The notes under the pieces were generated by a model, which searched no databases, was not told the origin of the DNA, and saw only the letters and a program-made list of their open reading frames with translations. Shown in pieces: positions 15,115 to 24,241 of a stretch of 64,000 nt of DNA. The stretch lies in assembly GCA_000155435.1 (NCBI GenBank), contig DS990263.1:546300-610299 (forward strand). The letters run 5' to 3'. The stretch is from Clostridiales bacterium 1_7_47FAA (GTDB lineage: Bacteria; Bacillota; Clostridia; Lachnospirales; Lachnospiraceae). Within the stretch, counting starts at the first letter, position 1, and every line of letters starts with the position of its first letter. A program made the position numbers and the translations under genes.

Positions 15115-15840
15115 ATGAAACTTCAGAGACTATTAAGCCTGACGAGACAGGCGCTAGATAAGTATGATTTGATTGAGGACGGGGACAGGATTGCAGTGGG
15201 GGTGTCCGGGGGAAAGGACAGCCTGGCGCTGCTGTATGCGCTGCATCATCTGCAGCGGTTTTATCCCAGGAAGTATGAACTGTGTGCGGTTACGGTGGAT
15301 CTGGGATTAGGGAACATGGACCTGGAACCGGTCAGGGAGCTGTGCGGGGAGTTTGGCGTGCCCTATACGGTAATCCCCACTGAGATTGGAAAGGTCCTAT
15401 TTGATATCCGCAAAGAATCCAATCCCTGCTCCCTCTGCGCCAAGATGCGTAAGGGCGCGCTGAATGAAAAGGTAAAGGAACTGGGATGTAATAAGATAGC
15501 CTATGCCCATCACAGGGATGATGTGATTGAAACCATGCTGATGTCCCTGTTTTATGAGGGAAGGTTCTATTCGTTCTCACCTTACACCTACCTGGACCGC
15601 ATGGACCTGACGGTCATACGCCCCTTCCTGTTTGTGACAGAGGCGGATATCGTTGGATTCAAGAATAAATATCAGCTGCCCGTGTGCAAGAATCCATGTC
15701 CAATGGACGGATATACCAAGAGACAGTATATTAAGGATCTGATCAAAGAGCTTCAGAAGGATAATCCCCATCTGAAGGACTGCATGTTCCATGCAATCCT
15801 GGATGGGAATATAAAGGGATGGCCCCAGGCGGTTAAGTAA
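15115..15840 (+). CDS. TtcA-family tRNA 2-thiolation PP-loop protein
   Basis: 241 residues from the ATG at 15115 (GGAAGG 12 bases upstream); a TTG at 15076 would add 13 residues. The ATP-pyrophosphatase loop is GVSGGKDSLALLY. CSLCAKMRKG holds the CXXC pair and KNPCPMDGYTKR a further cysteine, matching the iron-sulfur ligands of TtcA-like enzymes that thiolate tRNA bases. AYAHHRDDVIETMLMSLFYEGR is the conserved HHXDD-type block. Shorter than Escherichia coli TtcA (about 310), typical of Clostridia. Single-gene unit with its own promoter and terminator; the exact tRNA base modified cannot be told. Confidence 0.85.
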   Translation: MKLQRLLSLTRQALDKYDLIEDGDRIAVGVSGGKDSLALLYALHHLQRFYPRKYELCAVTVDLGLGNMDLEPVRELCGEFGVPYTVIPTEIGKVLFDIRKESNPCSLCAKMRKGALNEKVKELGCNKIAYAHHRDDVIETMLMSLFYEGRFYSFSPYTYLDRMDLTVIRPFLFVTEADIVGFKNKYQLPVCKNPCPMDGYTKRQYIKDLIKELQKDNPHLKDCMFHAILDGNIKGWPQAVK

Positions 15841-15857
15841 CGCCTGAGGCCATTTTT
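15821..15857 (+). terminator. Terminator of the TtcA-like gene
   Basis: Stem GGCCCCAGGCG/CGCCTGAGGCC with one mismatch, beginning inside the last codons, followed by ATTTTTA. The T-run is present only in the plus direction. Confidence 0.75.
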
Positions 15858-15899
15858 ACAATGTATTCTGTTCTGGATCATACAGGATATACGGTTGTG

Positions 15900-17867
15900 T
15901 CATGCTCCTGGTCCGGCTTCGCCTGGTCCGCCGGAATTGTTTTCTGAGCCTCCAGGACCTCCAGGACCCGTGGTTCCTGTTTCCGGCGGCTGTGTGGATG
16001 TCTCTTTTGACGGCGGCTGGGTTGGCTTCGCAGCGGGCTTTGTATCGCCCTGTGCGCCTGGGCCGCCTTCTTCCGGAGCAGTGGTTCCTTCTTCCGGTTT
16101 ATCCGGTTCCTTGGAAGGCTTTGTCACACCTGGGCCTACCTCTTCTGTTTCCTCTGGCTCCGTTGTCTCTGCCTCTGTTGTTTCAGGCGCTTTTGTTGTC
16201 TCTTCCTGGGTACTCTCTTCCACGGTTGTTTCCGGCACTGTTTCAGGAGGGGCGGTCTGGACCGGCGCCTGGCCTCCGCCGGACGCGCCGCCGGATGATC
16301 CGCCGGAGGAACCTCCCCCGGAAGGAGCTGCCTTGCCCTCCTCATATAAGCCTGTTTCTTCTGAGATATGGGCACTGATCTTCTTTACGGCTGAGGATGG
16401 ACGGTAGCTTGTATCCTCCCCATACAGGAACTGGTGAAGCATCACCACATTGCTCTCCAGGGTGGTGGGGATGACGCAGTCCATTCTTCCCACACGCATG
16501 GTCTGTCTGGAGAAGGGGAACCCGGCCGTGTCGCCGATGTGGTATTTCTTAATGTCCTTTACCAGCGGGATTACATCATTTACCCCAACGCTGGTGGAAA
16601 TCTGCGGGATCATATAGGTGGCCAGTGAGGTCAGTGTGGCTGCATCCGCCTGTTTTGCTTTCTCAAGCGCCAGCATGACAACCTTTCTCTGACGTTCTGT
16701 TCTCTGGAAGTCCGTATCCATGAGCCGGAGACGGCTGTAGGCCACTGCCTGTACCCCGTCCAGGTGGTTGGGGCCTGCCTGGGCCAGCTGGACGGAACCG
16801 ATTCCCGTGGAGTTGACGGTTTCCGTAATAAATGCATTGATGTATTTAAATTCAGCCGGGGTAATATCAATATCGATACCGCCCAGGATATTGATTGCCT
16901 CAGCAACGGATTTCCAGTTGAAGGTGGCATAGTCGTCAATTTTTATATCCAGGTTCTCTTCCAGGGCGGCAACCCCCTGTTTCTGTCCGCCTTTAAAGTA
17001 TGCCTCGTTAATCTTGTGGTAGGTTCCCTCTGAATTGATTTTCAGATAGGTGTCCCTGTATACGCTGACCAGCTTGATTTCACCGGTTGAACGGTCTATG
17101 CTGCATATCATCTGTACGTCAGCCAGTGCATTCTTCGTATTGCCGTCCCTGCTATCCACGCCAAACACAGCTATGTTCCATATCCCGGTAGGCCTGTGGA
17201 TGAACAGCCATGCCCCATATGCAATGAAGGCCGCCAGCAATATCAATAAAATGCTTTTTAACCCTCTCTTCTTCCTTTTTTTTGCCATCTGTCCCTGTCC
17301 CCGCCTTCCTGAGGCGTTGCGGCTCCTTCCATTGCTGTCTGCATGAATGTCGTCATATTGCCTGCGCTGCCCTGTTTCTGCCGTGTACGCTGTCTGGCGT
17401 GCAGAACCTTTACCCTTGTAAGCGCTGCTGCCTGCAGCGGTCCTGGCAGTCTTACCGGTGCGGGAAGTATGGGCGGATGACGGGATGCGTCCGTTGGGCT
17501 GTCTGTATTCCTGTTCATCCTCCAGGATGATGCCCCCGGACCCATCCCCGTAACCATACTCATCCCTATAACCTTCCCTGTTCCGGTAACCATAATCGTT
17601 CCCGTAATCATAACCGGCCTGGTCATGGCGGTTCTGGCGGCGTTCTCCGTGGCTGTAAGCATCGCGCCCGTATTCCTCCTGCCCGAACTCCTCATCATAA
17701 TAGTATTCCTCATCGTAATGGCTGCGGCTGCCGTACCCCTGTTTCCCATTCCTGGGAGGAGGTACCTGCCTGCCCGCTACCGGGCTGGAAGCTGAAGGGC
17801 CGCGTCTTGTCCCTCTTCTGTTCCTGGCACGCATACGTTCCAGCTCATCATCATCATTGTAATTCAT
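15900..17867 (-). CDS. LytR-CpsA-Psr (LCP) family cell-wall polymer ligase
   Basis: 655 residues from the ATG at 17867, behind GAGGTG. About 200 charged, low-complexity cytoplasmic residues (rich in D, E, Y, R, G) precede one transmembrane segment (SILLILLAAFIAYGAWLFI). The LCP domain follows: FGVDSRDGNTKNALADVQMICSID, VYRDTYLKI, INILGGIDIDI, LDGVQAVAYSRLR, and TERQRKVVMLALEKAKQ; the arginines are catalytic or pyrophosphate ligands in the family. The last 130 residues are a Pro/Thr/Glu/Gly-rich extracellular tail. LCP enzymes transfer polyprenyl-linked glycopolymers to peptidoglycan. Both disordered ends are unusually long. It follows the NlpC/P60 gene by 41 bases. Confidence 0.88.
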   Translation of the reverse strand: MNYNDDDELERMRARNRRGTRRGPSASSPVAGRQVPPPRNGKQGYGSRSHYDEEYYYDEEFGQEEYGRDAYSHGERRQNRHDQAGYDYGNDYGYRNREGYRDEYGYGDGSGGIILEDEQEYRQPNGRIPSSAHTSRTGKTARTAAGSSAYKGKGSARQTAYTAETGQRRQYDDIHADSNGRSRNASGRRGQGQMAKKRKKRGLKSILLILLAAFIAYGAWLFIHRPTGIWNIAVFGVDSRDGNTKNALADVQMICSIDRSTGEIKLVSVYRDTYLKINSEGTYHKINEAYFKGGQKQGVAALEENLDIKIDDYATFNWKSVAEAINILGGIDIDITPAEFKYINAFITETVNSTGIGSVQLAQAGPNHLDGVQAVAYSRLRLMDTDFQRTERQRKVVMLALEKAKQADAATLTSLATYMIPQISTSVGVNDVIPLVKDIKKYHIGDTAGFPFSRQTMRVGRMDCVIPTTLESNVVMLHQFLYGEDTSYRPSSAVKKISAHISEETGLYEEGKAAPSGGGSSGGSSGGASGGGQAPVQTAPPETVPETTVEESTQEETTKAPETTEAETTEPEETEEVGPGVTKPSKEPDKPEEGTTAPEEGGPGAQGDTKPAAKPTQPPSKETSTQPPETGTTGPGGPGGSENNSGGPGEAGPGA

Positions 17868-17908
17868 GACACACACCTCATCTATCTTTCTCGTTATGTT
17901 TATCCGGC

Positions 17909-19729
17909 CTACTCAAGGATGCGCCGGTAGCTTTGCCAATCCGATGCAGCAATCCCAACTTCCACGTTGTTCACATTGCCGCTGGTTTCCTGGATACACA
18001 GCATCTGTCCGTCTGCCGCCCATCCAAGGAAGATGACCACATGGGCGGAGGGGCCTGTGCGGATACAGATATCGCCCGGAACCAACTGATTCTTTGTAAT
18101 GGCCCTGCCGCTGGAAATCAGGGTACCTGTGCTTGCAGCTCCCAGTCCCCTGCCAGTAACGGACCAGTATACCCAGTTAATCCACCCGGAACAATCCAGG
18201 CCTTTCAGGAAACGTCCGTCCTCATCCTGCGCTGTGACGGAACCAAAGTCATTGCCCGTGTACCCTGGTGAACTGGGCTTACCGCCCCAGTAGTAAGGGA
18301 TTTTCCCGACAGAGGAAAGGGCGTAGCGGATAAAATCCTTCTTCTGCTGGCTGGTATTTTCAGGAACCATGGTCATGTAAATGTCTATTTCGGCAGATGT
18401 CAGTGGATTGCGCACAAACAGGTCCGTGGTATTGATACCGTATGTCTGGTACCAGTCCTGTCCGCTCAGATAGCGGACCTGTTCCATCGCGGGTTCATCC
18501 CAGCCCTTCCAGCTCCCCTGTCCTGCTGCGCTGCCAGCCTGTTGGTCAGATTGGAAGAGTCCGTTGGCTTCTGTAATCCCTTTGACCATGATGTTGATGG
18601 AAAAGTCTATATGACCGGGGCATGGATTCACCGGGATTCCTGTTCCATCCGTGGTGTCCGGCACGGCTTCTGCCTCCGCGCTGATTGTTTCACCCGGCCC
18701 TTTGCTGTTGTTGTTGGAATCTGATGCCGCAGTTGCCGCATGATCGGTCGTCTGCCCTGATGCCGCAGTTGCCGCATTGTTGGTCGTCTGTCCTGATGCT
18801 GCAGTTGCCGCATGATTGGTCATCTCTCCTGCTCCGTCAGCTGATCCGGCATCACTGGCCGTCTGTTCTGCCCCGGCGCCCTCCTCTGCTTCCGGTGATG
18901 GGGACGGTTCATCAGCTGACGGTTCATAATCCGCTGCCTCCCCGCTTTCTGAAGCAGCCGGAACCATGGAGGTGTCGGATGCCGCCGCTACATCAGTGGA
19001 TATTTCCTCATGTTCCAGACAGCTTCCGTCACAGTAATAGATTTCCCCCATATGTACCGAATAGCCGTGGGAGGCTTCCCATATATCTGAGACATATGCT
19101 TTCAGCTGCCCTGCATCATTGAGGATACCATGATAATAAAGGATGTTTGCCATGGAAACAATGCTTTTGGCATTGGAAATACTGCCGCAGGCCTGTCCGT
19201 CCCCGTTCAGGAACTGCAGGTTCACATTTTTAAATTCAGGAATCACCCCGGAAGGGGTTGTCACTGTCTCAACCGGAAGTCCTAACAGCGCTGCCAGACG
19301 TTCCGGTGTATAGTGATATAAATCATATATTCCGGAGGACCACTTGGCATCCAGTCCGGCCAGCTGGTCATAAAGCCGGCCAGCATAACTGTAGGAGGGC
19401 TGGGAAGTATCAGCCCCATCCTCATAAAGATAAGCCAGGTTTAAAATGTCCGGGCTCATCAGGACGGCATTGGAAGGGGTGGCATCTGAATAGGATGCGG
19501 ATGGCGGAAATTCAAAATGTGGGGTACCATTCAGTGTCTCCGCCGTGGAAGGGGTACCTATGGCCGAAGGCTCTGGGGCAGGCGGCAGGCTGCGCTGCCC
19601 AAGACGCCTGCCCATTGTAAATGACAGGAAGCAGCCTGCCAGGAACACAAGGGCCAGGGCACATATTTTATATATGCTTTGTTTATATGTATGAAATAGT
19701 TTCAGGAAATTCTGTATTATATCTCGCAT
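17909..19729 (-). CDS. Secreted or membrane-anchored NlpC/P60-family peptidoglycan hydrolase
   Basis: About 606 residues from the ATG at 19729. An N-terminal hydrophobic segment (ICALALVFLAGCFLSFTMG) anchors or exports the protein. The C-terminal NlpC/P60 domain has the nucleophile in LKGLDCSGWINWVYW and the histidine in GPSAHVVIFLGW; preceding KIPYYWGG is also typical. The middle is a Ser/Ala/Glu/Thr-rich linker with three 12-residue repeats (GQTTxxAATAAS). Expected activity: cleavage of the D-Glu to diamino-acid bond in stem peptides. It is probably co-transcribed with the LCP gene downstream. The frame can be extended to 19816, but AAGGA supports 19729. Confidence 0.82.
   Translation of the reverse strand: MRDIIQNFLKLFHTYKQSIYKICALALVFLAGCFLSFTMGRRLGQRSLPPAPEPSAIGTPSTAETLNGTPHFEFPPSASYSDATPSNAVLMSPDILNLAYLYEDGADTSQPSYSYAGRLYDQLAGLDAKWSSGIYDLYHYTPERLAALLGLPVETVTTPSGVIPEFKNVNLQFLNGDGQACGSISNAKSIVSMANILYYHGILNDAGQLKAYVSDIWEASHGYSVHMGEIYYCDGSCLEHEEISTDVAAASDTSMVPAASESGEAADYEPSADEPSPSPEAEEGAGAEQTASDAGSADGAGEMTNHAATAASGQTTNNAATAASGQTTDHAATAASDSNNNSKGPGETISAEAEAVPDTTDGTGIPVNPCPGHIDFSINIMVKGITEANGLFQSDQQAGSAAGQGSWKGWDEPAMEQVRYLSGQDWYQTYGINTTDLFVRNPLTSAEIDIYMTMVPENTSQQKKDFIRYALSSVGKIPYYWGGKPSSPGYTGNDFGSVTAQDEDGRFLKGLDCSGWINWVYWSVTGRGLGAASTGTLISSGRAITKNQLVPGDICIRTGPSAHVVIFLGWAADGQMLCIQETSGNVNNVEVGIAASDWQSYRRILE
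18723..18830. repeat. Three tandem 36-bp repeats in the NlpC/P60 linker
   Basis: Units at 18723-18758, 18759-18794 and 18795-18830, each beginning GATGCYGCAGTTGCCGCAT on the plus strand. They keep frame and encode 12-residue Ala/Thr-rich repeats, so the copy number could vary between strains. Confidence 0.85.
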
Positions 19730-19882
19730 TGTTTTATAATCCTTACCGTCACAGGTATCATATGCAATTACACCGTTCCCCATTATATCATACGGACAAA
19801 AGAAAAAATAGAACAAAACTCTTAAAGAATCATTAATTAAAGTACCTTAATAAGACAACCATTTAATGATATCCGCTGCATC

Positions 19883-20269
19883 TCACCTCAATCTGAAAAT
19901 CCTTCTTCTTGGTGCATACGACCTCATTTTATATTTTTCCGAATATCGGATGGTCAGGTCCAATGCTTCCGCTTTCGCGCTTTCCATATCGCCCCTGCTT
20001 ATAAAGCTGTCTATTTTCTTCATTTCCATCCTCAATCCTTCATCCGCATATAGATTACATAGCATATAACACGCTTCGTACGCTTCCCTGTTCTCCTCTT
20101 TTGGATTTTCAATGCATTTTCCTAAAGCCAGCATATACTCTTCCATGGCCCACAGGGAACGCCTGATCCTGTCCTGGTTATCTATCCGGTTTACCTTTAT
20201 CAATGCCACTGCTGATATGACTGCCGCCAGGACTGTGGCCGCACTCTTTAAAAGTTCAACATGATCCAT
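19883..20269 (-). CDS. Small membrane-anchored protein of unknown function
   Basis: 128 residues; a strong GGAGGGGG site precedes the ATG at 20269. A single N-terminal hydrophobic segment (SAATVLAAVISAVALIKV) is followed by a helical, charged region and a basic C-terminus (APRRRIFRLR). I do not recognise a family. It stands alone between the NlpC/P60 gene and the divergent glmS unit. Confidence 0.6.
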   Translation of the reverse strand: MDHVELLKSAATVLAAVISAVALIKVNRIDNQDRIRRSLWAMEEYMLALGKCIENPKEENREAYEACYMLCNLYADEGLRMEMKKIDSFISRGDMESAKAEALDLTIRYSEKYKMRSYAPRRRIFRLR

Positions 20270-20411
20270 AACATCCCCCTCCTTATATTGTTTCTATCAT
20301 ACACCGTATTTCGACAAAATAAAAGCCGTATTTCCTCAGGAGGAGGTCCAAAAGGAGCACAGATTGGAATAACCATCTTTACCCTGGTCCCGCATAACAC
20401 CCAAAATATGG

Positions 20412-20440
20412 TTGACGCATAAAATAGAGTGAGATATAAT
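20412..20440 (+). promoter_or_regulatory. Promoter of glmS
   Basis: TTGACG (20412-20417), 17-base spacer, perfect TATAAT (20435-20440). Transcription would start about 35 bases before the ribozyme cleavage site. Confidence 0.8.
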
Positions 20441-20477
20441 AATCCCAATCTATTTAGGAGGAATAGGGACCCATAGC

Positions 20478-20655
20478 AAAGCTAAGCGCCATGCACCTTT
20501 TACCGGGACCGTGAACAGCAGGACAAATGCTGCCGGTAAGAAGGTTAACGAGGTGGAGAGATTATCGAGATATTCGGCGGGTACTCTCCCATGCCGTCCG
20601 GGCGTGTGATATGCTGTTAAATATGCGGGTAACCGCAAAACAGAGGCAGCATAAC
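20478..20655 (+). ncRNA. glmS ribozyme: glmS ribozyme (GlcN6P-activated self-cleaving riboswitch)
   Basis: The conserved core AAGCGCC is at 20484-20490, with the expected cleavage between A20485 and G20486. AACGAGGTGGAG, then TTATCGA, ATTCGGCGGGTACTCTCCC and a 3' helical part follow in the correct order. Position, about 160 bases before glmS on the same strand, fits. Known mechanism: glucosamine-6-phosphate acts as coenzyme, self-cleavage exposes a 5'-OH and the mRNA is degraded, giving product feedback on GlmS. The 3' boundary is approximate. Confidence 0.93.
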
Positions 20656-20813
20656 CGGAAAAATTTTTCAAAAACAGAATGACGGATACGAAAGAACTGT
20701 CCTGCGGTGACAGCTTATTTTTGTGCGGCCTTTTTGTGCCGCGCCATGTATCATTCACGTCTATGTGACATTTACTTGTAAACTAATTGAGAAAAGAAAG
20801 GCGGAATCATATT

Positions 20814-22640
20814 ATGTGTGGAATCATTGGATATACAGGACCATTAGAGGCCAGGGACCTGCTTTTAAACGGTCTGGCAGGGCTGGAATACAGAGGCTAT
20901 GACAGCGCCGGGATTGCTTATTTTAATACTGCTTCCCAGGTCAGGATCATTAAGAACGTGGGCAAGGTGGCTGCCCTCAGGGAATGTGTCAAAAAGACCG
21001 CGGAGGTGTCACACTGCGGCATCGGCCACACGCGCTGGGCAACCCACGGCGGTGTGACGGATAAGAATGCCCATCCCCACAGGGCTGGCCAGGTAACCCT
21101 GATTCATAACGGTATCATAGAGAATTACCACCAGCTTACAGAAGAATATGGACTTGGGGATAAACTGGTATCCCAGACCGACAGCGAGGTGGCTGCCTGG
21201 GTTCTGGACGCGGTGTACAGGGACTGCCGCCACGACCCGTTAGCTGCCATCGGGGCATTTGTAAAGAAACTGGCTGGTTCTTACGGCTTCTGCATCCTTT
21301 TTGATGACCGGCCAGGGGAAATATATGCAGTCCGCAATGTAAGCCCGCTGGTGGCCGCCTACACCCGTTCCGGGGCCATCATTGCCTCCGACCTGACAGC
21401 GCTTATCTCCTACACAAAGGAATATTTTGTAGTGCCCGAGGGACATATTGTCCGTCTGACCCCTTATAAGGTAAGGGTATATGACATGGATTACAACCGG
21501 ATTGAGCCGGAAATGCTGGAGGTCAGCTGGAACATGGACGCGGCCATGAAGAACGGCTTCCCCCATTTCATGCTGAAGGAAATCCATGAACAGCCGGAGG
21601 CCCTGAGGAACACCATCCTTCCACGCCTGGCAGGGAACCTGCCGGACTTTACCGCGGACGGTATTCCGGATGAGCTGTTCCTGGATTGTAACCAGATACG
21701 CATCATTGCGTGCGGAACAGCCATGCACGCCGGGATTGTGGCTAAGGCGCTGATGGAACCCCTTCTGAGGATTCCGGTCACGGTGTCCATTGCATCGGAA
21801 TTCCGGTATGAGGACCCTCTGGTGGACGGGAAAACCTTGGCAATCGTCATTTCCCAGTCCGGCGAAACCATTGATACGCTGGCTGCCATGCGGCTGGCAC
21901 AGTCCCTTGGGGCGCCTGTACTGTCAATTGTCAATGTGAAAGGCTCCACCATTGCCAGGGAAAGTGATCATGTATTTTATACCCACGCCGGTCCGGAGAT
22001 AGCGGTTGCCAGCACAAAAGCCTACTCCGTCCAGCTGGCCGCCCTCTACATGCTCTGCTGCCGCATGGCCCTTACCAGGGGACGCTGCACCAAAGCTCAG
22101 GCCGGGCAGTTCATGGAGGACCTTCTGGCGGTGATTCCGGCCATGGAGGCAATGATTGGCCAGTCGGACCATATCAGATCCTTTGTACGCCACCTGATCC
22201 GTGAAAGGGACACCTTCTTTATCGGAAGGGGACTGGACTATGCCTTTTCCCTGGAAGGCGCACTGAAGCTGAAGGAAATATCCTATATCCATGCCGAGGC
22301 ATATGCTGCCGGTGAATTAAAACACGGGACCATTGCCCTGATTTATGACAATGTGCCTGTCATCGCAATCGCCACCCAGGACCACGTGTTTGCCAAGACC
22401 ATTTCCAATGTCAGGGAGGTGAAGGCAAGGGGGGCTTACGTAATCCTTCTCGCAAAAGAGCAGGCCCAGCTGGAGGACGGCGTTGCGGATATGGAGCTGC
22501 GGATACCGGATCTGGAGGACCGGTTCACCGTATTCCCCATTGCCGTTGCCCTTCAGCTCATTGCCTACTATGCGTCCATCGGCAAGAACCTGGATGTGGA
22601 CCAGCCAAGGAACCTGGCCAAATCAGTTACCGTGGAATGA
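20814..22640 (+). CDS. glmS: Glutamine-fructose-6-phosphate aminotransferase (isomerizing)
   Basis: 608 residues from ATG at 20814 (MCGIIGYTG), so the catalytic Cys becomes N-terminal after Met removal; the longer frame from 20787 has no homology. The glutaminase domain (1-240) shows LEYRGYDSAGIAY, HTRWATHGGVTDKNAHPH and IHNGIIENY; two SIS domains follow (SQSGETIDTLAA, SSxxE-type phosphate sites) and the C-terminus ends DQPRNLAKSVTVE. Makes glucosamine-6-phosphate, the first step of amino-sugar and peptidoglycan synthesis. Controlled by the upstream ribozyme; terminator directly downstream. Confidence 0.97.
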   Translation: MCGIIGYTGPLEARDLLLNGLAGLEYRGYDSAGIAYFNTASQVRIIKNVGKVAALRECVKKTAEVSHCGIGHTRWATHGGVTDKNAHPHRAGQVTLIHNGIIENYHQLTEEYGLGDKLVSQTDSEVAAWVLDAVYRDCRHDPLAAIGAFVKKLAGSYGFCILFDDRPGEIYAVRNVSPLVAAYTRSGAIIASDLTALISYTKEYFVVPEGHIVRLTPYKVRVYDMDYNRIEPEMLEVSWNMDAAMKNGFPHFMLKEIHEQPEALRNTILPRLAGNLPDFTADGIPDELFLDCNQIRIIACGTAMHAGIVAKALMEPLLRIPVTVSIASEFRYEDPLVDGKTLAIVISQSGETIDTLAAMRLAQSLGAPVLSIVNVKGSTIARESDHVFYTHAGPEIAVASTKAYSVQLAALYMLCCRMALTRGRCTKAQAGQFMEDLLAVIPAMEAMIGQSDHIRSFVRHLIRERDTFFIGRGLDYAFSLEGALKLKEISYIHAEAYAAGELKHGTIALIYDNVPVIAIATQDHVFAKTISNVREVKARGAYVILLAKEQAQLEDGVADMELRIPDLEDRFTVFPIAVALQLIAYYASIGKNLDVDQPRNLAKSVTVE

Positions 22641-22645
22641 TTCCA

Positions 22646-22679
22646 TTGGGGCGTTATCCCGCCCCAATCCTCTCTTTTT
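22646..22679 (+). terminator. Terminator of glmS
   Basis: Stem TTGGGGCG/CGCCCCAA (22646-22653 and 22660-22667) six bases after the glmS stop, followed by a T-rich tail TCCTCTCTTTTT. Confidence 0.8.
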
Positions 22680-22774
22680 CAGATCCATGCTGCCTTTAGA
22701 TGTGGCTTAGAGAATCATCTGCTATAGTTACAATCACAGGAAATGATTCAACTATTAATAAAGGAGAGTTAAAC

Positions 22775-23323
22775 ATGAAAAAGAGAATCGCTTTATTTTT
22801 ACTTACAGGTGCCTGCCTGATGAATACGGTGCCCTGCTTTGCATCCCAGTCCGTCAAGGTCAGTTATGTAGGTTCCCAGGGAACAGAATACTCAACGCTG
22901 CCGGACAGCGGGACCCTGCAAAGAGACGCGGGATTCAAGCCAAAGGCTCCGGCCGCACTGGCGGGAGGCTATCAGTTTGACAGCGGAAGGATTACGGAAT
23001 CATTTGATATGGACGCAGACGGCGCTCAGGTCAACAGGCAGAAAGGCATCAACTTCCAATATGTGAAACAATCCGGCAGCACTGCCAAAACGGTCACCCT
23101 GTCCGCGGAACCGGCATCCGGCCAGTCCTTTTCAAAAGATTCCACCCTTGTGGAATATGGGGAAATGAATCTGTATTACAGTACGGACCAGGCCAACTCC
23201 ATATCCTGGATGGACGGGGATGTTTACTATATGCTTATGGACATCAAAAAGTCTGTCTCAAAAGATGGGCTGACGGCAATGGCAAAACAAATGATTGACA
23301 TGGACACAACTTCTGCCCAATAA
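22775..23323 (+). CDS. Secreted protein with DUF4367-like C-terminus
   Basis: 182 residues from the ATG at 22775, 8 bases after AAGGAGAG. N-terminal signal peptide (MKKRIALFLLTGACLMNTVP, cleavage near CFASQS). The rest is soluble. The C-terminal pattern ISWMDGDVYYMLMDIKK...SKDGLTAMAKQMID resembles DUF4367, found in Gram-positive surface proteins, but the match is weak by eye. Single-gene unit between the glmS terminator and a two-way terminator. Function unknown. Confidence 0.65.
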   Translation: MKKRIALFLLTGACLMNTVPCFASQSVKVSYVGSQGTEYSTLPDSGTLQRDAGFKPKAPAALAGGYQFDSGRITESFDMDADGAQVNRQKGINFQYVKQSGSTAKTVTLSAEPASGQSFSKDSTLVEYGEMNLYYSTDQANSISWMDGDVYYMLMDIKKSVSKDGLTAMAKQMIDMDTTSAQ

Positions 23324-23343
23324 GGGTACATCATCCTGCCATC

Positions 23344-23390
23344 AAAAAGATGCTGCCGCACCAAACTGGATTGGTACGGCAGCATCCGCT
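23344..23390. terminator. Bidirectional terminator
   Basis: Long stem GATGCTGCCG...CGGCAGCATC (23349-23386; 15 of 16 pairs, loop ACTGGA). On minus it is followed by TTTTTG (23348-23344), serving the cytidylate-kinase-like gene from the other side; on plus by GCTGTTTTC, serving the secreted-protein gene. Confidence 0.75.
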
Positions 23391-23406
23391 GTTTTCATAT
23401 CTGATA

Positions 23407-24045
23407 TTACTTCTGTTTGTTCCACGTCTGTTTCACTTTTGCAAAATTCATGATTACGTCCACTGCGCCGTCTGCCCCTACCTTGCTGCTGTTAATGCAT
23501 AAATCATAGCTGCGCGGGTCGCTCCACTTTTTGTTGGAATAATAATTATAGTAGTTGGAGCGCTGCTTGTCGGTTTTAATCATGATATCCTTTGCCTTGG
23601 ATTCGTCCACCTTGTAAAGCTCCTGAAGACGTTTCAGCTTATCCTTGTCATCTCCTGTGATGAACACGCTTACCACATTGGGATAATCCTCCAGTGCGTA
23701 ATCCGCGCAGCGTCCGACGATAACGCAGGAAGCCTCGTCTGCCAGTTTCTTGATGGTATCAAACTGTGCCAGGAATATCTTGTGGTTAATGGGCATATCG
23801 GAATATCCGGATGCGGTATATCCCATGGAATAGGAATCCATTACCAGGGAATACAGGAAGCTGCTGGTGGGTCGTTCATCGTGTTTCTCAAACAATTCCT
23901 CGCAGAGGCCGCTGTGCTTGGCTGCCATGGCTAACAATTCCTTGTCATAGCACTTGACCCCCATCTTCTCAGCCAGCATCTCGCCTATTAATTTTCCTCC
24001 GCTTCCACACTGTCTGCCAATTGTGATAATAAGATTATTTGTCAT
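23407..24045 (-). CDS. Cytidylate kinase-like family protein
   Basis: About 212 residues from MTNNLIITIGRQCGSGGKLIGE; the P-loop is GRQCGSGGK. VIVGRCADYALEDYPN (lid/NMP region) and FITGDDKDKLKRL are typical of the Cytidylate_kin2 group, which differs from essential CMP kinase (Cmk). Biochemical substrate is not established for this group. AAGGGG precedes the ATG at 24045. It stands alone, with a 175-base AT-rich region upstream holding a TATAAT near 24109-24114 but no good -35. Confidence 0.82.
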   Translation of the reverse strand: MTNNLIITIGRQCGSGGKLIGEMLAEKMGVKCYDKELLAMAAKHSGLCEELFEKHDERPTSSFLYSLVMDSYSMGYTASGYSDMPINHKIFLAQFDTIKKLADEASCVIVGRCADYALEDYPNVVSVFITGDDKDKLKRLQELYKVDESKAKDIMIKTDKQRSNYYNYYSNKKWSDPRSYDLCINSSKVGADGAVDVIMNFAKVKQTWNKQK

Positions 24046-24241
24046 TCCACATTCCCCTTTCTGCACTCTATGTCATGTTATGAATGAGTCATATTTTATC
24101 TATTAAGTATTATAACTCAAAAATTCAGAAAAGTATATAGAAATGCGCAATAAAATATAAAATAACCCAAAGCTTTTCGACAAAAGTGACAACTTGTCTG
24201 CTACTGTCTCTCTTAATGAGCATTTTATCTCAAAAAGTATT

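Noticed and set aside
15900-16407. Long plus-strand ORFs opposite the LCP gene tail
   Set aside because: They are reflections of the Pro/Thr/Gly-rich coding bias of the minus-strand gene.
20248-20758. Minus-strand ORFs opposite the glmS leader
   Set aside because: They are antisense to the glmS ribozyme and promoter and show no recognisable protein features.
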